A DNA stretch of 64,000 bases from Streptosporangium lutulentum (GTDB lineage Bacteria > Actinomycetota > Actinomycetes > Streptosporangiales > Streptosporangiaceae): the NCBI RefSeq assembly GCF_030811455.1, contig NZ_JAUSQU010000001.1:3534001-3598000 (forward strand). Reading direction: 5' to 3'. Shown one piece after another: positions 1 through 7,851 of the stretch; positions within the stretch are counted from its first letter, which is position 1, and every line of letters begins with the position of its first letter. Under the pieces are notes generated by a model that was not told the DNA's origin, did not search any database, and saw nothing but the letters and a program-made list of their open reading frames with translations. The position numbers and the translations under genes were made by a program.

Positions 1-15
1 TGCCATGAGTACTCC

Positions 16-1908
16 TCAGTCGTGTCGATTGATCACGTCGAGAAACCGCCCAACATTGGGATGCCGGTCGTCACCGACAGCGAACAGCACTGCGTCGACG
101 GCCGCCTCGTGCTTCGAGTCCCCGGCCGCGACGCGATGCCAGCGCAGCATCGTGTCGCGGAGGGTGCCGCCCGGTCCGCGAGCCCTTAGCGTCCGCCTGA
201 TCAGCAGGACAGTCAGGGCGAATACCTCGTCGTCCGCGAACTGCGCTCCAAACCAGGCCAGATCACAGCGGAGCAGTTTGGGCAGGATGTAGGTCGCGTA
301 ACCTGCCTCTGCGCCCTCGGACTCCGTCCAGGCGCGCAGCACTCGGAGCACGGCACGCCGGTCGCCTCGGCGAAACAGATCGAGCAGTGCGTTGTCCACA
401 GCGCGGTCGACGTAGCGGTGGGGCTCCACCTCCGCACCCCGAATGAGTTTGCGCATTAGCCCTAACGCCAGCCCGAGCGGAGCGATCTCGGAGCCGCCGC
501 CGCAAGTGAGGGCCGCGACGCAGCGTAGGGGCCAGTCCCGTTCGTAGGCCCAGCTTCCCAGCTGACCTGCGGTCTCCCGCGAAAGATCCGGGTCGTTCAC
601 CAGAACCCGCAATGCTTTGGCCGCTACGGCACGCCCCGAGGGCCCGCCGGACATCGCGCAGACCCGGATCCGGTTCAGCCGTCCGGTTCCCCGCTCCGGC
701 GGAACCGACATGGCGAGCGCCCATCCTGCTCGCTCGATCAACTCGCGCTCCTCGACGCTCCGTAACCAGGGGACGAGGAGATCAGCCAACGGCCCGCGCC
801 ACACATGCCGCAGGATGGCCCCGGGCCACTGACAACGAGCGAAGGCCACGCGGGTTTCCGGGGATCGGCCGGGGCGCCGAACCATGTCGGTGCGGACACC
901 GATGGGGCGCAGCAGCGCGGAAATGGAATGCTGTCTTCCTCGGTTGGAGATGCCAGGGTCACAGGACGCCCCCTCCACCTTCAACGACAGACGTTCAGCC
1001 TGCTCTGCGATGGTCTGAGGGCTGGAGCCTGTGAAAACCACCGCCGCGATAAGCGCGTTCCGGGCCTGTGGATCCTCCAGCCAGCTTGGCAGGAACACCG
1101 CGATCTCGCGATCGGCCCGCTCGGCCAGGATTCCCCGAATGCGTGCGGCGCGTGTACCTGCGGCCTCGAGGGATTCTGCGGTGGCGATCACCGCGTCCAC
1201 CACATCCAGTGCGTCGCGAGGAGAGGCGCCAGGAGGAAGGATCTCCGGCAACAGCTCCGCGGGGAGCCCGTCAAGCAGCCGTTGCCGCGCCTCCTCCCCA
1301 GGGACGGCAGCGGCGAGCTTCGCGTGGAAAATCTGCTCGGCGACCGGCGGTGTGCAGTGGACCGGCGCCATGCCAAGGAAGTCCTCCAGCTGGGCCACCA
1401 GTTCGGGATCGTCCGGAAGGATGACGACCATCGCAGCGTCTGCCTCAAGCAATCGGGAACCGATCGAGGTAAGGGCCGCGCGATTTCTGACAAGGCCGCC
1501 GAGGGTGCCTTCGACCAGGTACCCGTTCGCCTCGCCAAGAATCGGACGCCAGGTGCCGAAATCGAGATCGTCGTCGAGGTGATGAACGGAGGCGGCGGCG
1601 CCGTGCGTGCCGCACAGCAAGTTCAGCGCGGCCGTCTGCCTGCCGGTTCCACGCCCACCCGCCAGAAGCACGATTCCATTGCGGCTCTTCTTTTGCGCAC
1701 TCGCCATCCAGTCGGGAGTAACAAACCCCTCAACAGCGTCCGCAAGCAGGCTCGCGGGCAGCCTGCCTCGCAGCCCTCGGCCGTTTCGGAGGTCCGGACC
1801 GGCCAGGAGATGGCTGCTCAGGCTCTGGTTTCCACCGATGAGACCGTTGTTGACGGCGATGTACAAGTGCGGCGGGTTGACGGGCTCGGAGGACGAAGTC
1901 TCAGGCAT
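16..1908 (-). CDS. Degenerate P-loop protein with N-terminal amyloid-type motif
   Basis: A 630-residue protein of no family I can name. Residues 15-35 carry a short Gly/Asn/Gln motif (VNNGLIGGNQ at 19-28). A Walker A-like loop follows at 83-92 (AGGRGTGRQT), in which the usual Lys is Arg, so nucleotide hydrolysis is doubtful. A hydrophobic strand ending in two Asp (MVVILPDD) could be the Walker B. The rest is helical and rich in Arg and Leu, like helical repeats. ATG at 1908 was chosen because it overlaps the stop of the upstream small gene by 8 nt (ATGCCTGA), which suggests translational coupling. By position it would be the receptor or executor of the cassette, partnered with the cyclase that ends in the same motif. 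That role is inferred. Confidence 0.8.
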   Translation of the reverse strand: MPETSSSEPVNPPHLYIAVNNGLIGGNQSLSSHLLAGPDLRNGRGLRGRLPASLLADAVEGFVTPDWMASAQKKSRNGIVLLAGGRGTGRQTAALNLLCGTHGAAASVHHLDDDLDFGTWRPILGEANGYLVEGTLGGLVRNRAALTSIGSRLLEADAAMVVILPDDPELVAQLEDFLGMAPVHCTPPVAEQIFHAKLAAAVPGEEARQRLLDGLPAELLPEILPPGASPRDALDVVDAVIATAESLEAAGTRAARIRGILAERADREIAVFLPSWLEDPQARNALIAAVVFTGSSPQTIAEQAERLSLKVEGASCDPGISNRGRQHSISALLRPIGVRTDMVRRPGRSPETRVAFARCQWPGAILRHVWRGPLADLLVPWLRSVEERELIERAGWALAMSVPPERGTGRLNRIRVCAMSGGPSGRAVAAKALRVLVNDPDLSRETAGQLGSWAYERDWPLRCVAALTCGGGSEIAPLGLALGLMRKLIRGAEVEPHRYVDRAVDNALLDLFRRGDRRAVLRVLRAWTESEGAEAGYATYILPKLLRCDLAWFGAQFADDEVFALTVLLIRRTLRARGPGGTLRDTMLRWHRVAAGDSKHEAAVDAVLFAVGDDRHPNVGRFLDVINRHD

Positions 1909-2134
1909 CGCGACCACCGTGGTCGACCGTGGTTGGGCCTCCGGTCTGGATCCTCGCAAGGTCAGGGAGAAGCAACGGGACGAGGGCGTAGGGGGCAGGA
2001 TTCTGGGCGGTTACGGGAGCGCGGGCGGTGGCCACAAGGGCAGCGACGCTGAGCTCGTCGTGGAAACGATGGAGCCCGGGATGCAGCCGAATGCGGGTTC
2101 TGGTGTGGAAGACGTGCAGGGTCGGGTGGTTCAT
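1901..2134 (-). CDS. Small 77-residue protein of the cyclase cassette
   Basis: Short gene between the cyclase-like gene and the P-loop gene. ATG at 2134 has a GGAGG ribosome binding site 8 nt upstream, and the stop codon overlaps the next start by 8 nt. The N-terminal half is rich in His and Arg, and a hydrophobic, Pro-containing stretch (YALVPLLLPDLARI) lies in the C-terminal half. There is no signal peptide, clear membrane span or known motif. The strong ribosome binding site and the coupling make it likely to be a real gene, although about 165 nt separate it from the cyclase stop. Function unknown. Confidence 0.6.
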   Translation of the reverse strand: MNHPTLHVFHTRTRIRLHPGLHRFHDELSVAALVATARAPVTAQNPAPYALVPLLLPDLARIQTGGPTTVDHGGRDA

Positions 2135-2300
2135 ATGGATGACCTCCATGGACTCGGGAACGAGCCGAGGCCGTTTAGCAGCCCTGGCTCTCCTGTCGGC
2201 ATGAGTGTCTGACGGCGCCCAGCGGACTTCGGCACTGCGAGTGCACAGAACGTGTGATCTGGGTCTCACTCGTATCCGGCGGAGCATGCTCAAGACGCCG

Positions 2301-3092
2301 TCAATGGAATTGGGTAATGGCTTGGTCACCATGGATGACTCCGTTGTTCAGGTTTCCTCCGGTGACCCAGTTGATCTCTTGTACTTGGCGCCTCGGCCGG
2401 TCGGTGGCGGGAGGCCGCGGCATAACATCCGGAGGCGGTTCCTCCATGAGGCGGCGGTCAAGAAGGTTGCCCGAAGGAGCCGGTATGTGGATCCATGCCC
2501 GCTGCTCGAACCCCTTGCCCCGAACGGTCGCCGATACCTCGATGAAATGATCAGGATGCAGTGTCCGGCCGCTGAGGACCGCATCCTCGTAACAGATGTT
2601 GGAGAGGATGGCCACCATTCGGGTCACGTGCGGGCTTGCCGCGGCAAGGATCGTCTTGTTCTGGTCCGCGTTGAGCAGACGGTGGGCGTCGTTGCGGGGG
2701 GTGCCGTTGCCGTCGTGTTCCAGACCTTCGACGGGGAGGGGTCCGATGTGCAGGCTGACACGAAGCCGGATCGGGGTCGGGGTCAGAGCGCGCTCGGAGA
2801 GAACAGCCTGGAGCTCCTTGAGCCACGGAGAAATGACATGCGGCATCATGCTCGGATTGAACCCGAACACATACCCGTCTCCTCGAGTAGCGGGGAACTC
2901 GCGGTCACGCCAGAGGCCCGCCAGACCAGCACGATTGAATGACAATTCGAGGATTTTTGGAATGACCTGAGCAATGATCTCATGTTCGACGGAAGAGCGT
3001 TTGGTGAAGCCCTCGGCATCCACCGCGACGATACCCCGATAATCCGGCATCGGAATACTACAGTTCGAACGTTTGAATGGTTCTTCATTCAT
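2301..3092 (-). CDS. Class III nucleotide-cyclase-like protein with C-terminal amyloid-type motif
   Basis: A 263-residue cytosolic protein. Residues 20-205 show the landmarks of class III nucleotide cyclases: VAVDAEGF (first metal Asp, D25), RGDGYVFGF (second metal Asp, D72), LRVSLHIGPLP (109-120) and DAHRLLNA (135-142). A Pro-rich linker (218-233) leads to the C-terminal tail GGNLNNGVIHGDQAITQ (245-261), which shares NNGxIxGxQ with the N-terminus of the P-loop protein. ATG at 3092 follows a GGGAG site and lies 19 nt after the Crp stop, so the two genes are probably one operon. The product could be cAMP, cGMP or a cyclic pyrimidine; the sequence does not decide. Both metal Asp are present, so activity is plausible. 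Confidence 0.8.
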   Translation of the reverse strand: MNEEPFKRSNCSIPMPDYRGIVAVDAEGFTKRSSVEHEIIAQVIPKILELSFNRAGLAGLWRDREFPATRGDGYVFGFNPSMMPHVISPWLKELQAVLSERALTPTPIRLRVSLHIGPLPVEGLEHDGNGTPRNDAHRLLNADQNKTILAAASPHVTRMVAILSNICYEDAVLSGRTLHPDHFIEVSATVRGKGFEQRAWIHIPAPSGNLLDRRLMEEPPPDVMPRPPATDRPRRQVQEINWVTGGNLNNGVIHGDQAITQFH

Positions 3093-3111
3093 GATGGCTA
3101 CTTTCTCCCTT

Positions 3112-3756
3112 TCAGATCTCAAGTTCTCTCGCGGCCTTGCGAAGCGTTGGAAGATCGGTGATCGTGATCGCGTTCCGGCGAGCCTCGACACCGAAGCCCT
3201 CCAGTTGTTCGAGCAACTTGGAGATGGTGTTCCGGCCGACCCTGAGATGGCGGCCGAGATCGGTACGGGTAGCGTGCAGCACGACCTGTGTGGTGGTTCC
3301 AGCGCCGTTCCAGTCCCGGTCGGCAAGACGAGCCAGGGCGAACACCAGCCTGTCCAGGGGGCGACCTTTCCCTTGCACGATCATCGACTCGATGAGGCGC
3401 CCGCGTGCATGCTCTGCTACCTGGTCGACAAGTTCGCTCTTCGTCATGAATTTGAGGTACGTTTCGGCGGAAATGACGGCGACCTTGCACGGCTCCAGCG
3501 TCTCGACATTCGCGAAGCGACTGATGCCCCGCAGGACGGCAGTCCTCCCCAGGATCTCTCCCGGCCCGCGAAAGGCGAGAACGCCACATTCGCCGTTTGG
3601 CTCCAAGCGCTCCACCTTGGCCTGACCTTTGAGAATGATGACCACTTTGTCACCTGGATCACCTTGCCTAAGGAGAAGCGTCTCAGCACCATAGTGGATC
3701 TGCCGAGAGTTGGCGATGAGTTCTTTTTGCATTTCCCGCTCACGGACTGTACTCAT
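3112..3756 (-). CDS. Crp/Fnr-family cyclic-nucleotide-binding regulator
   Basis: 214 residues: an N-terminal cyclic-nucleotide-binding beta-roll (about 15-125, with the PGDKVVIILKG and GPGEILG turns) and a C-terminal winged helix (about 140-210, recognition helix near VGRNTISKLLEQLE). The phosphate-binding-cassette region reads RGISRFANVETL rather than the canonical Arg-Ser form of E. coli CRP, so its ligand may differ. It is the first gene of the cassette and is probably autoregulated, with an AT-rich upstream region. It may sense the product of the adjoining cyclase-like protein (inference). Confidence 0.88.
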   Translation of the reverse strand: MSTVREREMQKELIANSRQIHYGAETLLLRQGDPGDKVVIILKGQAKVERLEPNGECGVLAFRGPGEILGRTAVLRGISRFANVETLEPCKVAVISAETYLKFMTKSELVDQVAEHARGRLIESMIVQGKGRPLDRLVFALARLADRDWNGAGTTTQVVLHATRTDLGRHLRVGRNTISKLLEQLEGFGVEARRNAITITDLPTLRKAARELEI

Positions 3757-4012
3757 GCGGCGATTCTAGGAGCCACACGACCCAATGCGGAGCTATAATT
3801 TAGTTCTTAAAAAAGGAGCCGCGACGGCACTATTCCAAGGCATTTTTGGTCAGCTTCCAAATTTTTGGAGAGGTCATCAAATTGTTGAGAATTTTTCATT
3901 TTCGGAGAGCCGAAGGCATCAAGCTCTACAAGTACGGTTTCTGACGAAACTGCTGCACGCTCTCCAGCTCGGCTGAAGTGAAAATCCGGAAAGGTCTACG
4001 GCTGAGCCATAG
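3757..4012. other. AT-rich intergenic region upstream of the Crp gene
   Basis: About 150 nt of markedly low GC in an otherwise GC-rich window. It contains a perfect inverted repeat TCCAAA-TT-TTTGGA at 3856-3869, with a further TTTGG half-site at 3844-3848. It also holds a consensus TATAAT on the plus strand at 3792-3797, whose complement AATTATAG could serve as a minus-strand -10 about 35 nt before the Crp start. It does not resemble the TGTGA-N6-TCACA Crp site. Probably the promoter and control region of the cassette. Confidence 0.4.
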
Positions 4013-4379
4013 ATGGCCATGGCGAGAACCGCCGCAAGCAGCGGCCCAAGCACTGCCCTGTTCGGCCCGAGTGGTGCTCGTGCGCGTGGTGTGCAGGAGC
4101 ATGGCTACATCCGGCGCACCGCGAGCGCGGACGGACCGGCGGGCATGATCGACCTGATCTTCGCCGAACTGGAGAGCTCGTAGGCGATGGAGCTTATCCG
4201 CGGTACCGAGAACGCGGTCAGGGAGGCGGAGGCCAGCATCGTGATCTCCGTACTGCACACCCATGCCGGCCCCGGCCGCGACACTGGGCATCGCCCGAGG
4301 CGAGACCCCCGAGCCGCGCAGGGTCGAGCTCTCGACCGACCTCGTCGTCCGCGAGAGCTCGGCTCCCCCCGCAACCTGA
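4013..4379 (+). pseudogene. Decayed LacI-family regulator
   Basis: Plus-strand translation from 4013 gives a segment EHGYIRR... then GMIDLIFAELESS, an in-frame TAG, and AMELIRGTENAVREAEASIV. LacI regulators have Trp where the TAG stands (LESxWAMEI-RGxE), so a TGG has become TAG. About 30 codons later, in the +1 frame, the LacI C-terminal signature returns (RVELSTDLVVRESSAPPAT, stop at 4379). The N-terminal HTH and most of the sugar-binding domain are absent. A nonsense change, a frameshift and a large internal deletion make it a clear relic. Its former target is unknown. Confidence 0.75.
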
Positions 4380-4525
4380 CGACACCGGTCGCCGGGCACT
4401 CCGACCGGGAAACGGCGCGCGGCCACGCCGCCGGCCCGCCACAGCGCGTCAGCCGGCGTCGTCACCCGTGACGCCGCCGCGACGGCGCCCGCCTCCACGG
4501 GCCGTCGCCGTCGCACGACCGGCTC

Positions 4526-6397
4526 TCACTGAACGCCGGCGTCCTCGCGATAGCCCCTGGACTGGATCTCGAACAGCCTGGCGTATCCCCCGCCCGTGGC
4601 CGTGAGCTCGTCGTGCGTCCCCTGCTCGACGATCCGGCCGTCGTCGAGCACGACGATCAGGTCCGCGTCGCGGACCGCGCCGAGCCGGTGCGACACGAGC
4701 AGGCTGGTACGGTCGGCGCGATGCTCACGCAGCCGCCGGTGCACCTCGTACTCGGCCTGCGCGTCCAGGCCCGAGCTGGGCTCGTCGAGGATGAGCAGGT
4801 CGCGCCGCTCGCGCAGCATGGCGCGGGCCAGCGCCAGGCGCTGCCACTGGCCTCCCGAGAGCACCACTCCCGCCTGCGGATCCTCGTCCTCGGACCCGAA
4901 GAAGATCCGGCTGAGCATCGTGTCATAACCCCGGGGCAACGCCTGGACGATCTCGTGGACGTCCGCCATCTCGGCGGCGGCCTGGATCCGGGCGCGGTCG
5001 GGCAGGGCTCCGATCTCCCCCACCCCGATGTTCTCCGCCGCGCTCAGGTCGTAGCTCATGTAGTCCTGGAAGAGCACACCCATCCGGTCGCGCAGTTCGG
5101 CCGGCGGCACCTCGCGAATGTCCACACCGTCCCAGAGGATCGCCCCGCGACACGGATCGTAGAACCGGCACAGCAACTTGATCAGGGTGCTCTTACCGGT
5201 TCCGTTGAGTCCCACCAGCGCGACCGACGAGCCATGGGGAATCGTCAGGTCGACTCCCTTCAGCACCCACGGATGATCCTCGGCGTAGCGGAACCACACA
5301 TCGCGCAGTTCGATGCCCCGTCGTAGCGCGGGCAACGCGACGGCCGTCCCCTCCGCCCGCGGATGGAGCGGCCCCAGGTCGTCGGGCAGCGAGGTCACCT
5401 GTTCGTGGTGATCGAACAGCGACAGTGCCTGGCGGGCGTTGGCCGCGTTCTCCACCATCGCGATCAGCGCGCCCTGCGTCCCGGCCACCGCGGCGGCGAA
5501 GGCGGTCACGTCCCCGAGCGTCAGCCGGCCGTTCACCGCGGCGTAGACCGCCCATATCAGGCCCGCTCCGCTGACCACGGCGGAGAGCGTCGCGAGCAGC
5601 GTCTGCGTGATCGCCTCCCGCCGGTCCAGCCGCCGCTCACCCGCCTGGACGGTGAACAGTTCTCTGAACATCCGGTCCTTGAGGAAGTCGCCCAGCCCGA
5701 AGAGCCGGACCTCCTTCGCGGCTTCCACGTCGGTGATGAGGGAGGAGTAGAAGATCTGCCGCCGGACCGTCGCCGACTGCCCGGCGAACATCCTCATCCG
5801 CCGTTTCTCCAATGCCAGCCGCGCGACCAGGGCGGGGATCGCCGCCAGCGCCACCAGTCCCGCCATGAGCGGGCTCAGCACGGCCAGGGCGATCAGGAGG
5901 CCGGCCAGGGTGATGACGTTGCGCCCGACATCGAACAGTCCGGACGTGAGGGGCGTCAGCGCGCTTCCCGTCGCCTGGGTCGCCATGCGCAGCCTGTCCA
6001 GGAACGCCGGATTCTCAAACCGTGACAGACCCTGGAACCGGTTCACCGCCGTGTACAGCCGGTCCTGCATCAGGCGATCCAGCCTGCGCTCCGATTCGGC
6101 CTGCTGGTACGCGATGACATGCGGCAGTACCCCGGAGAGCAGCCCTATGACGGTGAGGCCGCCGACCGGCGGCAGCACACCACTCGTGTCGCCGGAGGCC
6201 AGCTCGTCGATGAGAAGCTTCGTCATCCACACGGCGCCCATGGGCAGTACGCCGCCGACGACGGTGACCGCAAGCTGGGACAGCGCCAGACCTGGGCCGG
6301 CCCGCCAGCACAGCAACGCCACCGCGCCGGCCTGCCGCAGTGAGCGCCGTAGCCAGCCCCCACGTGGCTCGGCGCCCGGAATCCGGGAGTCCGTCAT
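4526..6397 (-). CDS. ABC exporter, fused membrane and ATPase domains
   Basis: 623 residues. The transmembrane domain spans about 25-330 with helices near 38-60, 78-95, 160-195 and 270-310. The nucleotide-binding domain spans about 360-610: Walker A GLNGTGKST (396-404), Q-loop near 444, signature LSGGQ (514-518), Walker B LLILDEP (534-540), and the switch His in SHRLG. There is no C39 peptidase domain, so leader removal must come from elsewhere. The start overlaps the TlpA-like gene stop by 4 nt (ATGA). As the last gene of the peptide cluster it is the likely exporter of the six-cysteine peptide (inference from context); the family itself exports peptides, lipids or drugs. Confidence 0.88.
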   Translation of the reverse strand: MTDSRIPGAEPRGGWLRRSLRQAGAVALLCWRAGPGLALSQLAVTVVGGVLPMGAVWMTKLLIDELASGDTSGVLPPVGGLTVIGLLSGVLPHVIAYQQAESERRLDRLMQDRLYTAVNRFQGLSRFENPAFLDRLRMATQATGSALTPLTSGLFDVGRNVITLAGLLIALAVLSPLMAGLVALAAIPALVARLALEKRRMRMFAGQSATVRRQIFYSSLITDVEAAKEVRLFGLGDFLKDRMFRELFTVQAGERRLDRREAITQTLLATLSAVVSGAGLIWAVYAAVNGRLTLGDVTAFAAAVAGTQGALIAMVENAANARQALSLFDHHEQVTSLPDDLGPLHPRAEGTAVALPALRRGIELRDVWFRYAEDHPWVLKGVDLTIPHGSSVALVGLNGTGKSTLIKLLCRFYDPCRGAILWDGVDIREVPPAELRDRMGVLFQDYMSYDLSAAENIGVGEIGALPDRARIQAAAEMADVHEIVQALPRGYDTMLSRIFFGSEDEDPQAGVVLSGGQWQRLALARAMLRERRDLLILDEPSSGLDAQAEYEVHRRLREHRADRTSLLVSHRLGAVRDADLIVVLDDGRIVEQGTHDELTATGGGYARLFEIQSRGYREDAGVQ

Positions 6398-6903
6398 ATC
6401 ACCGGAGCCATCTCGCCGAGCCCTTTCAGCTCGCTCAGCTCCGTCCCCGCCTCCAGGACCGTACCCTCCGGGCTGACACGCAGGAACGTCGGGAAGGCTT
6501 CGACACCGAGCGCTCTCACCATGCTCTCTGCGGCCTCCGCGGTGATGACGCTCACCCCGTCGCCGAGTATCTCGACAAGGTCGTCGGCCTCCCTGCCGTC
6601 ACCGGAGATGACCGCCAGGGCCGTGCGGCTGCGGGCCGCGACGGCGAACTGCGGTGCGCGCTCGTGGCACGTGTCGCAGTGAACATCGAAGAACGCCACG
6701 AGTTGCGGGCGGACGGCACCGCTCGCGGGCAGCGTGCGTCCGATCAGAGCGACCGGGACGTACGGCATGAGCGGCGTACGGCCGGCCAGGCTTTCGAGCT
6801 CGGCCGTGTGCTCGCGCAGACGGCGCAGCACCGCGAAGGTGACCAGCAGGTTGAGCAGGCACAGCGCACCGAGCAACACGACGGCGGCGATCAGGAAATT
6901 CAT
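6394..6903 (-). CDS. Membrane-anchored TlpA/MauD-like thioredoxin
   Basis: 169 residues. An N-terminal membrane anchor (about 4-26) is followed by a thioredoxin fold with the redox pair CDTC (C76-C79) after a VAFFDVH strand, and a cis-Pro region EAFPTFL. It resembles TlpA/ResA and the MauD protein of methylamine dehydrogenase maturation, which acts on disulfides outside the membrane. It is preceded at 14 nt by a MauE-like gene, the usual partner of MauD, and coupled to the ABC exporter by a 4-nt overlap. Likely role: forming or shuffling the disulfides of the cluster peptide. Confidence 0.85.
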   Translation of the reverse strand: MNFLIAAVVLLGALCLLNLLVTFAVLRRLREHTAELESLAGRTPLMPYVPVALIGRTLPASGAVRPQLVAFFDVHCDTCHERAPQFAVAARSRTALAVISGDGREADDLVEILGDGVSVITAEAAESMVRALGVEAFPTFLRVSPEGTVLEAGTELSELKGLGEMAPVI

Positions 6904-6917
6904 CGGGCAACCTCACT

Positions 6918-7490
6918 TCAGGACTTCGGGCCTGCGGACCCGGCAGGTCGTCGAGGTGATAGAGGAGCGGCGAACAGCTCCATCAGGTCGTCCAGCCGCG
7001 TGACGAACAGGATGCCCACGGCGGCGGTGACCAGCGCGAGGGCGATACCGGCCGGATGCGGTGAGGAGCCGGCTCCGCCGACGACACCTCCAGCCGTGAA
7101 CCCGGCACCCCCGGCGACCGCCAGGGCGATGTTGCGCACCACGTGCACCCGGCCGAGCGGCTTGGCGGAGGCGCCGAAACATCGGCACGGCGTCCGTTGT
7201 CCCCGGCGCAGGGCGATCAGGATGCCGGCCGTCATGACAACGAGCATCCCGGTAGCCGTCACGAATCCCAGCGGCACGGTGGACGGCAGCGCCAGCAGGA
7301 CGACCACCGCGGCCTCCGCCCCCACCAGGACGTGCGCGGCCACCGCCGACCATGCTCCGGGAAGCACCCTGAGGGACACGATCGAGGCCACGAACCCGTC
7401 GAACGCCGCGCGTCCGCGAACCTTGCCGGCCAGCGCGATCACGAAGACACCGATCAGCAGCATCCGGCACGTGATTATCAGATAGAGCAT
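6918..7490 (-). CDS. MauE/DoxX-like redox membrane protein
   Basis: 190 residues with four predicted membrane helices (about 3-21, 52-72, 77-95 and 120-165) and a conserved PCRCFG motif (C102, C104) in a loop. This is the pattern of the MauE family, which supplies redox equivalents to MauD-type thioredoxins and is needed for disulfide formation in the methylamine dehydrogenase light chain. No methylamine dehydrogenase subunit is encoded here; the only Cys-rich substrate nearby is the small peptide just upstream. A Pro/Arg-rich C-terminal tail is probably cytosolic. Confidence 0.82.
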   Translation of the reverse strand: MLYLIITCRMLLIGVFVIALAGKVRGRAAFDGFVASIVSLRVLPGAWSAVAAHVLVGAEAAVVVLLALPSTVPLGFVTATGMLVVMTAGILIALRRGQRTPCRCFGASAKPLGRVHVVRNIALAVAGGAGFTAGGVVGGAGSSPHPAGIALALVTAAVGILFVTRLDDLMELFAAPLSPRRPAGSAGPKS

Positions 7491-7585
7491 CCTGCCCGTC
7501 CCACCCCCTCGTCCTCCGCGGTCTGGCGGCGGCTTCGAACGCCGCCAGACCGCGAAGCCCTGATCGATCCCGCGTCAGGAGAACG

Positions 7586-7774
7586 TCAGCACAGGGTGGG
7601 GTTGGCGCACGGCCCGCAGGAGGACCTGCCGCCGACGACGTGGCAGAGCTTCCTGTACTTGGTGCGCTCCCTGCAGTAGCAGGCCTCGTAATAGCTGGTG
7701 TCCGCCTTCGCGGTCGCCTTCGGCGCCAGCTTCTCGAGCACCCGGTCACCGAGCCTTGCCAGAAGATCGGTCAT
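7586..7774 (-). CDS. Six-cysteine small peptide, putative cluster product
   Basis: 62 residues. ATG at 7774 follows an AAGGGAG site by 8 nt; earlier in-frame ATGs lack one. Residues 1-30 form an amphipathic, leader-like helix (MTDLLARLGDRVLEKLAPKA) with no hydrophobic signal peptide. Residues 31-62 carry six Cys (32, 34, 44, 53, 56, 62), including CYC and CGPC, and end on Cys. The only maturation genes around it are redox proteins, an exporter and a signal peptidase; no lanthionine synthetase, radical SAM or YcaO gene is present. I read it as a precursor or mature disulfide-rich peptide. It could instead be a small metal- or redox-carrier protein. No family recognised. Confidence 0.75.
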   Translation of the reverse strand: MTDLLARLGDRVLEKLAPKATAKADTSYYEACYCRERTKYRKLCHVVGGRSSCGPCANPTLC

Positions 7775-7830
7775 TTGCCCCACTCCCTTCATAGCGATGT
7801 GGTCTGACCAGAACGCTATTTTGGGGAAAT

Positions 7831-7848
7831 ACAAGCGCCGATACAGCG
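7831..7848 (-). promoter_or_regulatory. Putative SARP heptamer direct repeat before the peptide gene
   Basis: On the minus strand two related heptamers, CGCTGTA and CGCTTGT, start exactly 11 bp apart. Eight nt later comes an A/T-rich element (AAAATA) that could be the -10. SARP activators bind heptamer direct repeats with 11-bp periodicity about 8 bp upstream of the -10, so this fits the SARP encoded next door. It would give the peptide gene its own promoter, separate from the SARP gene. Confidence 0.4.
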
Positions 7849-7851
7849 AAG

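Noticed and set aside
805-2052. Long plus-strand open frame opposite the P-loop gene
   Set aside because: It runs antisense to a better-supported gene, has a low-complexity Arg/Gly/Gln composition and no ribosome binding site: a GC-rich shadow.
3785-3976. 63-codon plus-strand frame in the AT-rich island
   Set aside because: No ribosome binding site, no homology-like pattern, and it lies in a probable promoter region.
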